Positions 29,221 to 38,369 of a DNA stretch of 38,369 nt are shown here, piece after piece. Position 1 is the stretch's first letter. Each line of letters begins with the position of its first letter. The notes beneath the pieces are model-generated. The model saw nothing but the letters and a program-made list of their open reading frames with translations, made no database searches and had not been told where the DNA came from. A program made the translations under genes and the position numbers. The stretch comes from Hondaea fermentalgiana (Eukaryota; Sar; Bigyra; Thraustochytrida; Thraustochytriidae): the NCBI GenBank assembly GCA_014084085.1, contig NPFB01000008.1, positions 66,254 through 104,622 of the forward strand, given 5' to 3'.

Positions 29221-30580
29221 CCGTCAACCTAGTCTGATTCGAAAATAAACTCCTTTGCCCTGCCCTGCCCTGCCCTGCCTGCTTTGCCTGCACTGCTTGG
29301 CTTTTGTTCACTGTCAGTGCCTGCGAGTCCCGTCCCGCGTCCCGCAACGTGCATTTCCCCCGTCCATCCGGGCCAGCGAGCCTCAGGTTTGCACCCTCTA
29401 ATGTGCGCGCCTGCCCCCGCCGCGGGGCACCGGAGGACTCTTTGACCAGCGCGTGCAGTAGTGTCACACTAGGAAGTACGATAGGACTGCTGAGGCCGGC
29501 GCGCGGCCCCATGTGTGAAAAACCTCCCTCCTTCTCTCCTTCCCTCCTTCCCTCCCTGCCTCCCTCCCTCCCTCTCCGTCGACACGGCTCGAAGCACGCG
29601 CCGCTTCCACGCCCGCTCGCGAGCCTGCCGCCAGCAGAGACAGGGACAGAGACCGGCCGCTCGCTCCTCGCCGATTCCCTCGCTCGCGAGCGCGGGCCAG
29701 CTTCTCCATCGCTTTACGTCTGTCTGTCTGTCTGTCTGTCTTTACTTTCTGTCCGCGGGCCGTGCGTCTTGCGCTCGCTCGGCATCGTCTCGCCCGGTCG
29801 AACCTGAATGGCGGGCGCTGGCCGGTGGCTGGCTGGCTGGCCGGCCGACTTGCACCCGCGGCCTCACCTCCCTCCGGCGCGTCGTGCGTTGAGCGCAGAG
29901 CCTGCCTGCACGGCCTCGGGCGGCCTTGCCTTCGACTTCAAGTCGCCTCGCCTCGCTTGCCAAGTGCCACAGTGTGCTAAGAAGTGAATCATAAAGAAGC
30001 AACTCACATTGTCAATAAGAAAAAGGCAGCGTCGCTGTCGAGTCTCGCAGTGCGCGCGCCTCACACCGCGGCGGGCACGGACTCGCAGGGTGCTCCCCCC
30101 GGGTGCACGCGCCTTTGCCCCCTTGCGCGGCGCGCATTGTCCACTTGCGCGGCGCGCCGGAAGTGGGCGAGAGCCAGGTTTGCGGACTTGCGGCGCCCGG
30201 ATAGGCCTGTTGCGGCGCGCCCCGGAAGAGAGAGGGGCGCCGAGGAGCGGGCGGAGCGGCGCGGCAAACAAACTCCCTTCCCTTGCCTTGCCTCCCTTCC
30301 CCGCCACGGTCGATCCCTCGCGCCGCGCGGAGCGACGGGAGACGACGTGACGGACGCCGGCGAGGTCGAGGTCGAGCGCGAGCGCGATAGCGAGGCCGCG
30401 TCTGTGCGGCTTCGCGAGGAGGCGCGAGCGCGGAGGTCGCGCATTGCTTGACGCAGTACAGTCGTACTACATACTACATACAGCGCGGCGCGTGCAGCGC
30501 GTGCAGCGCGTGCAGCAGCAGAACGCTGATACCTTGACGGCGGCGGCGGCGGCAGCGACGAGGACGACGTCCGCGGCGCC
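29221..30580. other. Intergenic region upstream of myosin B
   Basis: This region holds the 3' end of the preceding gene and the GC-rich promoter region of myosin B. Simple repeats: CCTGC at about 29256-29292, a pyrimidine CTCC tract at about 29521-29580, TCTG at about 29718-29740, and three copies of GTGCAGCGC at about 30487-30515. Open frames are Arg/Ser/Pro-rich on both strands and match nothing. No gene is called. Confidence 0.5.
29244..29249 (+). terminator. Polyadenylation signal AATAAA
   Basis: A canonical hexamer 23 bases after the stop codon of the 28627-29220 exon, followed by a CCTGC repeat. It supports that exon being the 3' end of a real transcript. Confidence 0.5.
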
Positions 30581-30701
30581 ATGGAGGGCTTCAAGCAGGG
30601 CCAGCAAGTCTGGGTCAAGGGCTCCACGGAGTGGGTCTGGGAACGTAAGTGATAGCGAAAGACGTGCGTCGAGCGCTCACGTGCATGCGCGTGCGCGCAC
30701 G

Positions 30702-30751
<50 letters not shown>

Positions 30752-33700
30752 AGTGCTGCAGAGTACTTGCACACGTTGTTTGTTGCAGCGCTTTGGCTTG
30801 CTTGCTCGCTCGCTTGCGCCGACTGCCGGCCGGGCTTGCTCTCGCACGTCGCGCCAACAGACGGAGTGACATAGCCTTGGCGCGAGCGTGTCTGCCAGGC
30901 TGTTTCGCGTCAAGCGTAAGAGTTTCGCTTAGAAAGAATGACTGACAGCATCACGTACTGTACTTGTACTACTACTGGTACCGTCCATCCGTGTTCTTCT
31001 ACGGTGTAATGCGAAAACGAACCTTTTTGGCGGAGCGCAGGCGGCACAGTGCAAATTGTGCACAATGACAAGGTCCTCGTGGAGTCCGAGAGCGGCAAGC
31101 AACAACTGACGAACCTTGCGTACCCGGTGAACCCGGACCTCGAGGCTGGATACCATGACCTGAGCGCGATGCCGTACTTGAACGAGCCGACGATTCTCTC
31201 GAACTTGCACAAACGTAGCCAGTACAACAGGCCGTACACCTTTTTGGGCGGAGCCGTCATGGTCGCCGTGAACCCTGTGAAGCGTGTTCACGACCCGAAC
31301 GCAGTGGCCGGCGACCCAAAGATGATCTCGAGGCCTCACCCATATGCAATGGCGGAAATGGCGTACCAACAACTCAAGTTCGGCATGGCCCAGCGCAAAC
31401 GGCTCGTGCGCAACGGTGGCAAGCCCGAGGACGCGGAGACCCCAGTCTCGCAAACCGTTGTGGTTGGCGGCGAGTCCGGTGCTGGCAAAACAGAGTCTTC
31501 CAAGATGGTCCTCGGACACCTCGTCAAGCGCTGCGGAGGTGGCGAGCTCGACAAGCGTCTCCTGGGCACGAACCCGATCCTCGAGTCGTTTGGTAACGCA
31601 GGTACCTTGCGCAATGACAACTCGTCGCGCTTCGGCAAGCTCATGAAGCTTCACTTTGACGCCGATGGATCCGCGATCGTCGGGGCCTCCGTGGCCACGT
31701 ACCTTTTGGAGCGCAGTCGCGTGACGACACACGAAATGGGCGAGCGCGGTTACCATTTGTTTTATCAGTTGCTGTCAGCTGCGTCGAAAGACAAGAGCGT
31801 GACGCTCAAGACGCCCATGATGCAGTCCGATGGACTCGGCCTCTCATCCAAGAATGTCTACCGCTACCTTGCCGCTGGCGCAGCATCGGAGCCAAGCCTC
31901 GATACAATTCAAGACAAGCCCACGATTCGCAACGAGGACGGCAAGCGTTTTACAGAGATGCGCAAGGCCTTGAGTGATATCGGCCTCAAGGACTCGGACA
32001 TTGAAATTATCTTTCGCACCGCAGCCGCCGTTCTGCACCTCGGCAACATTGATTTCAAGGACGACGACAGGCCGGAGGGCTTTGTTGCGCAGGTGAGCCA
32101 CTCCGACTCGTCGCTCGAAGCCCTTGAGCATGCGATCCGTCTACTCGGCTTCGAGGACGCCGACGCTTTCGGCCGCCTCTTTACGGAGCGCACCATCCAG
32201 TCAGGGCACGCAGCCGCAATTACGGTCTTCAATGAGGCCTCGCAGGCCCGCGAAGCGTGCGATGCCGTGGCACGTGCGCTGTACTCGCGGCTCTTCAACC
32301 ACATTCTGGTTCGGATCAACATGAGTGTGAGCAGCCAGGACCTCGAGGACAATGGCGACGTCCTGATGCGGCCCTCGACGCAAGACGTCATTGGCGTGCT
32401 GGACATTTTCGGCTTTGAGTCCTTTGGCCACAACGACTTTGAGCAGCTTCTCATCAACTACACGAATGAGTCGCTACAAGCTACCTTTAACGAGCAGGTC
32501 TTCCACGCCGAGGCGGAACTTTACCGCCGCGAGCAGCTCGTCCTTGATGATGACGATGATGTCGTGCTGCCGAAACGTAACTCGGCCTGCATGGAGTTGC
32601 TGGAAGGCGTCGCTGCCACAAAGCAACCTGGTATCCTGCAGATCATTGATCAGCAGAGCAAAATGCCAAACCCAAATGACGGCAAGCTCAACGACAAGCT
32701 GCATGAGACCTTTGGGCAGAAGCGGAGCAAGGCGTTCGGCAAGGTTCACCCCAAGGACATCGACCGCAACTTTGTCGTGCTCCACTACGCGGGCGCCGTC
32801 CGTTACACGGTCGGCTCCTTCATCGTCAAGAACTCGGATCAGTTGCCCAAGGAGGTTGACGAGTTCTTTGATACGACCATTGAGCCGCTCGTGCTCCACA
32901 TCTGGCAGTCGACGGGCGCGCAGACCAAGGGAAGCAAGAAGAGCCGTTCTGCGCACAATGCGTCGATCGTGTCCAAGTTCCGCAAGCAAATCATGGATCT
33001 CAAGGACGATCTTGACTCGACGCGGTGCACTTTCATTCGGTGCATCAAGCCGAACCCGTTCCTGGTCCGCGAGGACAACACGTGGTTCAACCGTCGCTAC
33101 GTGTCGGGACAGCTCAAGGCGCTCTCGATTTTGCAAACGGCCGAAGTGCTCAAGAACGGGTTCCCCACACGTGTCGCGTACGAAGACCTCACCGACACCT
33201 ATGCGGAGGTGCTCCCGGAGCAGGCGATGCAAAAGTGGCGCACGATTGGCGCCGGTTCGGAGCACGCCTTTGTGACGGCACTCTTTTGGGCGTTTGGCAT
33301 TCCTGCGGACGCGTACAAGCTTGGTCTGACCAAGGTGTTCTTCAAGTCGGGCAAGCTCGCTGAGCTGGACGATATCCTGGGTGCTGCTGCCAAGTGGAGC
33401 GCGGATGGTGGCTCGTCGGAGGCGCAAGAGATCTTTGAGCGCTTTGAGCATTTTTTCATGCGCCATCGTTGGCGCATCATCTTCGCCAAGATGTTCGCCT
33501 TTCGCGTCTTTAGCCAAAAGCTTAGCCGGTCGCAGGATCGCGACATGGCTGCGCGACAGATTCAGCGGTGGTGGCACAGCTCGTTCGAGCGCAAGATGTA
33601 TTGGGCTGCAGTGGCTGTGCAGAACCTTGTGCGGCGCCGCAAGGCCCTCCAGGTTTACCGCAAGCTGGTCAAGGAAGCCGAGGCCGAGGCCGAGCGCAAA

Positions 33701-35557
33701 GAGCGCGAGCTTCAAGCCGAGCTGGAGCGCGAGCGCCGCGAGCAGGAAGCCGCCCGCCAGCGTGCCGAGGCGGCCCGCAAAGAGCGCGAACGCCTCGAAC
33801 GTGAGGATGCCAAGCGCAAGAAGGAAAAGGCTGAGGCGGAGAAGCGCCGCAAGGCCTTTGAAAAGGTGGAGCAGCTCGCGGCCAAAATAAAGCAAAACCG
33901 CCCCAACTATGAGGCGCGCCTCGCCAAGCAAATCGAGCATCTTGAGATGATGAGCTCCTTCAATCCGTTCGAGGATGACGAAGAAGGGGATGAGGAGGAC
34001 TATGAGGAGGAAGAGGATGGCGACTACGGCGACGCCGCGAATACGGACGAGGGCGACGGCCCGTTACCTGATGCGCGCAAGTCGACGTCGCGCAAATCGC
34101 GCGCCTCGAGCCGCATGTCGCGTGCCTCGAGCCGCTTCTCTGTGCAGTCGAAGAAGAGCGCCGCCCGGCGCCGCACGCGCGGCAAGAGCGTTGCGAATGG
34201 ATTGAGCGCCGCGGAGCGTCTGGAGCGTATGAAGCGTCTCATCGAAGAGCGCGAGCGCCAACTCGACGATGCGGAAGATACCTTTCACTCGGACCAGCAG
34301 CGTCTGCGCGAGGAGGAAGAGAGGGAGGCAGCTGCGGTTGCCGAGCGGGAAGAGAAGATCAGGGCCATGGAGGAGCAGCAGAACGAGCTCCGCGCCAACC
34401 GGCGTCAGAAGCGCGAGCGCATGGAGGCGCGACTTGCCCAGCGGCGCCAGCATCTTGACGACATGGAGGCGGACACGGGAAGCTTTGCGAACTACAAGAA
34501 GCACTCGCGTCGCGTGAAGTCCTCGCGGAAGCACGCCTTCGCCGTGCACATGGTCACGAAGAACCGTCAAAACCGTCGCGGCAAGAAGGAACGTCGGGTA
34601 CCTGCCCGCAAGTCGTACTTGCACCCGGAGGGCATGCCGAATCGCTTCTTGAACGATTCAAAGGACGAGATGGACGGCGAGTCGGACGTTGACGAGGACA
34701 GCGAGGGTGACTTCATCTACGGACAAGCCGTTATGGCCGAGGCCCCCGAGCAGCGTCCCATCTTCCGCGCCTCTGGGCACAAGCTGCCAGTGCGCGCGTC
34801 CAAGTTTCCTTCGTTCGGACGGCGTTGGAAGCACCGCAACTTTACATATGACCCGCATGAGCTGAAGATTACATACCTGACGGCGGGCAAGAACCCGAAG
34901 ACGAAGGACATTTTCATCTTGAACGGCAAGAACCACACCTTTCCGACGAGGGTTTACGATAACCCGCGCCAGTTTCAGGACCGCCAGAATGTTCTCCAGA
35001 TCGTCGGAGGCTATCTGTACATTGACCACGACTCGGCGGACATGGAGAAGCGCAAGCGCGAGCTGGTCATTTCCTTTGATTCGGAGTCGGGCTTTCACCA
35101 GTGGAAGGAAGCTCTCTCCGACTTTCTCGTCAAGCGCGAGAGCATTCCCGTTGTGAACAAGCACGTGTCCCGAGCGCTGAACCGCCTCGCGTCCGGCAAG
35201 TTCTCTCCAGTGGGCCGCCCGCTTGACAAGCTTGACAAGGTCAACGCCAAGCTCAGCCCCGAGGAGCAGGACGAGTTGTACGAGGTCGAGGCGGAGGTCC
35301 GCGATTACATGGCCGCCGACAGTATGCTCGAGAAGAAGGGGTTCTCTGTGGAGCAGCGGGAGCGTTTGCTCGAGACGCAGGAGATCGTCAAGAAGGACCA
35401 TCGTGGCCGCGTCATCGTCGACTCGGACGACGACGAGTCCGCCGAGGACGGCTACAGCACGGTCCTGTGCCGCCATTGCGGTCGCAAGCAGACGGTGCAC
35501 AACGACGCGCCCAACTGCCCCTCGTGCAACGAGCCTCTCTTTGCGATGTCGGACTAG
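30581..35557 (+). CDS. Myosin heavy chain B with PH domain and zinc ribbon
   Basis: Exon 1 is 30581-30644, exon 2 is 31041-35557, giving 1526 residues. The 396-bp intron begins GTAAGT, ends GCGCAG, is phase 1 and contains a GA repeat. The start (MEGFKQGQQVWVKGSTEWVW) is the SH3-like region. The motor covers about residues 65-835: P-loop GESGAGKTES from 165, NDNSSRFGKLMKL, switch II DIFGFE at 476, FIRCIKPNPF. IQ motifs follow at about 855-895 (RQIQRWWHSS, AVQNLVRRRK), then a charged coiled coil to about 985, an NPF motif at 996, an acidic patch, a Ser/Arg-rich stretch, a second coil, a PH domain at about 1265-1388 (RRWKHRNFTYD to FHQWKEALSDFL), and a C-terminal CxxC-x12-CxxC zinc ribbon at about 1497-1516. 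A membrane-linked actin motor is inferred. Class not assigned. Confidence 0.93.
30705..30748 (+). repeat. (GA)n repeat in the first intron of myosin B
   Basis: An uninterrupted run of about 22 GA units starting about 60 bp after the splice donor. Such tracts vary in length between individuals and can affect splicing or promoter activity; no effect can be read from the sequence. Confidence 0.92.
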
Positions 35558-35873
35558 GCAACGCCTCACCAACCAAGCAATCAAGGGTTCTGTTCACCCT
35601 ACCCTGGAGGAAAGGGTCTTCAAGTTCAAGCAGGCTCTGTGATTCCAAAATTGATGTTTTCGATGTTTTCCCTTTTTTCGCTCTCTCTTTTCCCCTGCGT
35701 CATCTTCATGATGGGACCATTTTCGCCCCGCTTGATCATCATTGAACTACGTTAGTACATACACATCTTGTGCCGCAACATCATATTTCTTGTGGGCGTC
35801 TTTGTCCGCTACTTCTTGTTGAAGGCTCGATTGGGCTTTAGGTGGCCAGACTAGAGCCACCAGATCGGCGCCA

Positions 35874-35937
35874 GTGTACATGCATGTACACATCGATGCT
35901 GCTGCGGCTGCTGCTGCTGCTGCTGCTGCTGCTGCAG
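35874..35937. repeat. 18-bp perfect palindrome next to a CTG tract
   Basis: Bases 35874-35891 (GTGTACATGCATGTACAC) equal their own reverse complement. Six bases later a GCTGCTG tract runs to about 35937. A second GCTGCTGCAGCAGC-type stretch lies at about 35998-36023. Confidence 0.85.
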
Positions 35938-36284
35938 CCATAACTGTAAAGTAACGTACGAAGACAATTCTTGAGATGAAGCCGCTCCGATCTTTTCCGC
36001 TGCTGCTGCAGCAGCTGCGGCTGCATCTTCACTTACAGCACAGCACTTGGTACCGCCCGCGCAATGTCACGTGGTCTAGTGGACTCTCTTCCCCCCCCGA
36101 ATCTGCGTGGTCTCCCCGCATCTTCGCAGCTTCCGCAACTCCGCACGCCGCGCCCAGCCTCGCCGCCGTTGCGCGCGCAGCTCGCACAGGACCCGGTGCG
36201 GCGCGGCCTGGAGGGCCGCGCGGAGGGACGGGCGGCCAGTGTCTCTCTGGAGAGACTGACGGGGGGGGGGGGCGGAGAAGATTC

Positions 36285-36440
36285 AAATGTCGATCGTTCA
36301 AACCCTGGCGGTTCAAACTCCGATTCAAATTCAAGTTCAAAATCAAAATCAAGCTTTTCGAGTTCAAATTCAAATTCAAAAATTCAACCATTGGCAAATT
36401 CAAAAAAAAATTCAAAAGCCTCGATTCAAAGACCCAGCAA
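36285..36440. repeat. Cluster of TTCAA motifs
   Basis: About 155 bp contain roughly a dozen TTCAA units, many as TTCAAATTCAA, in an AT-rich island within GC-rich flanks. Spacing is often but not strictly six bases. Confidence 0.8.
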
Positions 36441-38369
36441 ACTAAGAAAGCGCGCTCCGCGCGGCAAGGCGGCAGGAGTTCGCGCAGCTGCAGCTGGCTG
36501 CAGCTCCGCCAGGCCAGGCCAAGCGACGCGACACGACGCGACGCGGCGCGGCGCGGCGCGGCGCAGCGGCGGCGGCGGCGAAAGGAGGAACGGGCTCGAA
36601 ACGGGCGGCAGGCGAGGCGGGAGCAGGATTGACTGATTGAGTGATTGATTGATTGATTCTCACAGTCGCAGCTTTCTCGTTCGCCAACGGGTCTGGTCTG
36701 GCTGGTCTGGTCTGCAGGCAGCGGCAACAGAATCCCGCCAGCCGAGCGCAGCGCAGACGCTCTCGCGCGCGCGGCGGAGGCCGAGACGCGCGCGGAGAGA
36801 CGCGCAGAGCAGAGCTCCGACTTGTCGCGGCGCAGCCACGAGGAAGGCGCGGAAAACGCGGCGGCAGCATCTGCAGCGCTTCGCCCGAGGCCAAAAACTG
36901 GACAGGCGACTCGACTCGACTCGACCCGGAGAGAAAGTGCCGAGAGAGGGAAAGGGCGGGAGGGGCGAGCGTGTCTCTCATCCGCTTGCGCGGCTGCTCG
37001 CTCGCTCGCTCGCTCGCTTGACCCCTTGCGCCAGCCAGCGCGGACGCGACGGAGCGGGAGAACGGACCCGCAGGGTCAGGCTCTTCTCTCTCACAGGCGC
37101 CAGCGGCGGACCTCTCTCACTCCCTCTCTCTCTCTCTCTCTTGACCGCGCGCGATCTCCGACGGCGAGCTTACGAACGCCCTGGGCACGTTCCTGCCGGC
37201 ACGCTCAGGCTGCCTCCTCGCGCGCCTTGCTCTGCGCGGCAGCGGGCGGCAGACCTTGATTCACCCCAGCGCAGGGTCGCACGCATCCTGCGTGCCTGCT
37301 CAGCGCGGCGCAGCGCGGCAGAGCGCGGCGGCGCACGTGCCGCAAGAAGGACCGGTTCGCTCGCTTGCTCGCAGGCGTGCATTAGAGCTCGGACCTCAAC
37401 GCTACTAAAGAGAACTGCAACGTGAACTTCTGCAGGACGAGCTCTATAGCTCTTCAAGCAAGCGAGCAAGGAAGCAAGCAGTCAGTGTAGACAGGCGAGG
37501 CGGGGAGCCCTTTCATCGTCGCACCGTCGAGCTCATCGCATCCAACCAGAGATTGAGAGGACCTCGCTCATCTCAACTTCGTCTCGCTAAGCCGTAAGTT
37601 CTGCTGCTGTTCGTGAAGCGAGGGTGGCAACCCTTGCACGCGCAGCCGCTGCGCGCCTTCTTCCTTCCCCCGCTCCCATCCTTCTTCCCTTCTCAGGCTC
37701 CTCTCCCTCGTCGCGCGCGGCCGTTTCCCGCGGCCCCAGTCGCCCCAGCCAGCCCAGCCAGCCAGCCAGCCAGCCACTGCGGCAACCGCGGGGCTCGCAG
37801 ACCGCACACGGTCCGGCTCGGACGCGCGGGACCATACAATCGATCCATCAATCATCAATCAGTCAATCAATCAATCAATCAACCCCGGTGCGTCCTTCCT
37901 CCCGGTCCTCCTCCGGGACTTCCACGGCCCCAGCCGGCCACCGCATCACCCAAGCCTTTCCAAGGCCTCTCCAGGCCAGGCCAAAGGTCTACGAGCACGA
38001 GCTCGAGCTCGCGCGCGACACGACTGCGAGCAGAAGCACGCGCTCGACCTGGCTGCAGCTGCTCGCGCCGCATACGCCGCACCAGCCAGCTCCAGCTGCC
38101 TGCCTCCAAAACATCGCGACCGCGGCGCGTCGACCCGCGGCAGGACGTGCCACAGGCCCTGCCGCTGTCGCGATCGAGTCCCTTTCCATCCGGGCGCGCC
38201 CGTTCGCCGCCGTGCCCTGCCGCGCGACAGCGAGGCGGGCGAGGCACGCCGCGGCGGCGCGTCGCGTCGCCGGCAGGGCGCCCTCCTTTTGTGGCGGCGC
38301 GAGCGCGGCTCCCGGTTGGTTGCGCACTCGCGAGCTCACTCGCGCACGCGCGCGCTCGAACGAGCTAGC

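Larger units (their letters stand above)
35558..38369. other. Repeat-rich region without a supported gene
   Basis: The first 200 bp are probably the 3' UTR of myosin B. Then follow an 18-bp palindrome and a CTG tract (35874-35937), a TTCAA cluster (about 36285-36440), GATT and AATC tetranucleotide runs (about 36632-36659 and 37848-37881), and long GC-rich stretches. Long open frames (for example 36649-37425 and 37613-38368, both plus) are Arg/Ser/Pro/Ala-rich, exist on both strands, and match no family. The right edge may be the leader of a gene outside the window. Confidence 0.5.

Noticed and set aside
36070..36080. TGGTCTAGTGG, like the A box of a tRNA-Glu gene
   Set aside because: No matching acceptor stem, anticodon arm or B box follows at the right distance. 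The GTTCAAA copies some 200 bp downstream belong to the TTCAA cluster.
37613..38368. 251-codon open frame at the right edge
   Set aside because: Pro/Ser/Arg-rich, rich in simple repeats, open on the other strand too, no domain.

Overview
The window is eukaryotic nuclear DNA: GC-rich, with mostly intronless genes, short GT-AG introns (about 105 to 400 bp), abundant simple repeats between genes, and eukaryote-only families (SRP14, HECT ligase, BAR-RhoGAP, complex I NDUFS5, two myosin heavy chains). The compact layout, long open frames and myosins with unusual tails fit a protist, most likely a stramenopile such as a thraustochytrid. That placement is inference; no species-specific marker was seen. 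A 100-base run of N (25890-25989) marks an assembly gap.

Left part (1-9353): SRP14 (+), a BAR-RhoGAP protein (-), a two-exon Nol12/Rrp17-type ribosome biogenesis protein (-), mitochondrial phosphatidylserine decarboxylase (+), and a three-exon complex I subunit NDUFS5 (-). The NDUFS5 and Nol12 models were rebuilt here from splice signals, because no single open frame shows them complete. A decayed open frame sits between Nol12 and the decarboxylase.

Middle part (9354-19157): a PDZ protein with RING/IBR-like cysteine clusters (-) and a UBE3C/Hul5-type HECT ubiquitin ligase (+) are divergent from a gap of 194 bp. Then come mitochondrial aspartate aminotransferase (-) and a membrane-anchored SelW-like (Rdx) protein with Cys in place of selenocysteine (+). 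Just past that gene's stop codon lies a diverged duplicate of its own last 42 bp.

Right part (19158-38369): two myosin heavy chains flank a DUF1749 alpha/beta hydrolase and a poorly resolved multi-exon gene. Myosin A (-, 1813 aa) has a long low-complexity, Gln-rich tail. Myosin B (+, 1526 aa) ends in IQ, coiled coil, acidic segment, PH domain and a zinc ribbon. In both, a first intron interrupts the N-terminal SH3-like region. The last 2.8 kb is repeat-rich with no supported gene.

Themes: cytoskeleton and membrane (two myosins, BAR-RhoGAP), ubiquitin transfer (HECT plus a RING/IBR-like candidate) and mitochondrial proteins (PSD, NDUFS5, AAT). I saw no operon-like unit, CRISPR array, convincing tRNA or rRNA gene, or intact transposon. 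The most promising leads are the PDZ-RING/IBR-like protein with its shared promoter, the myosin-PH-zinc-ribbon architecture, and the dual-frame locus at 27810-29220.
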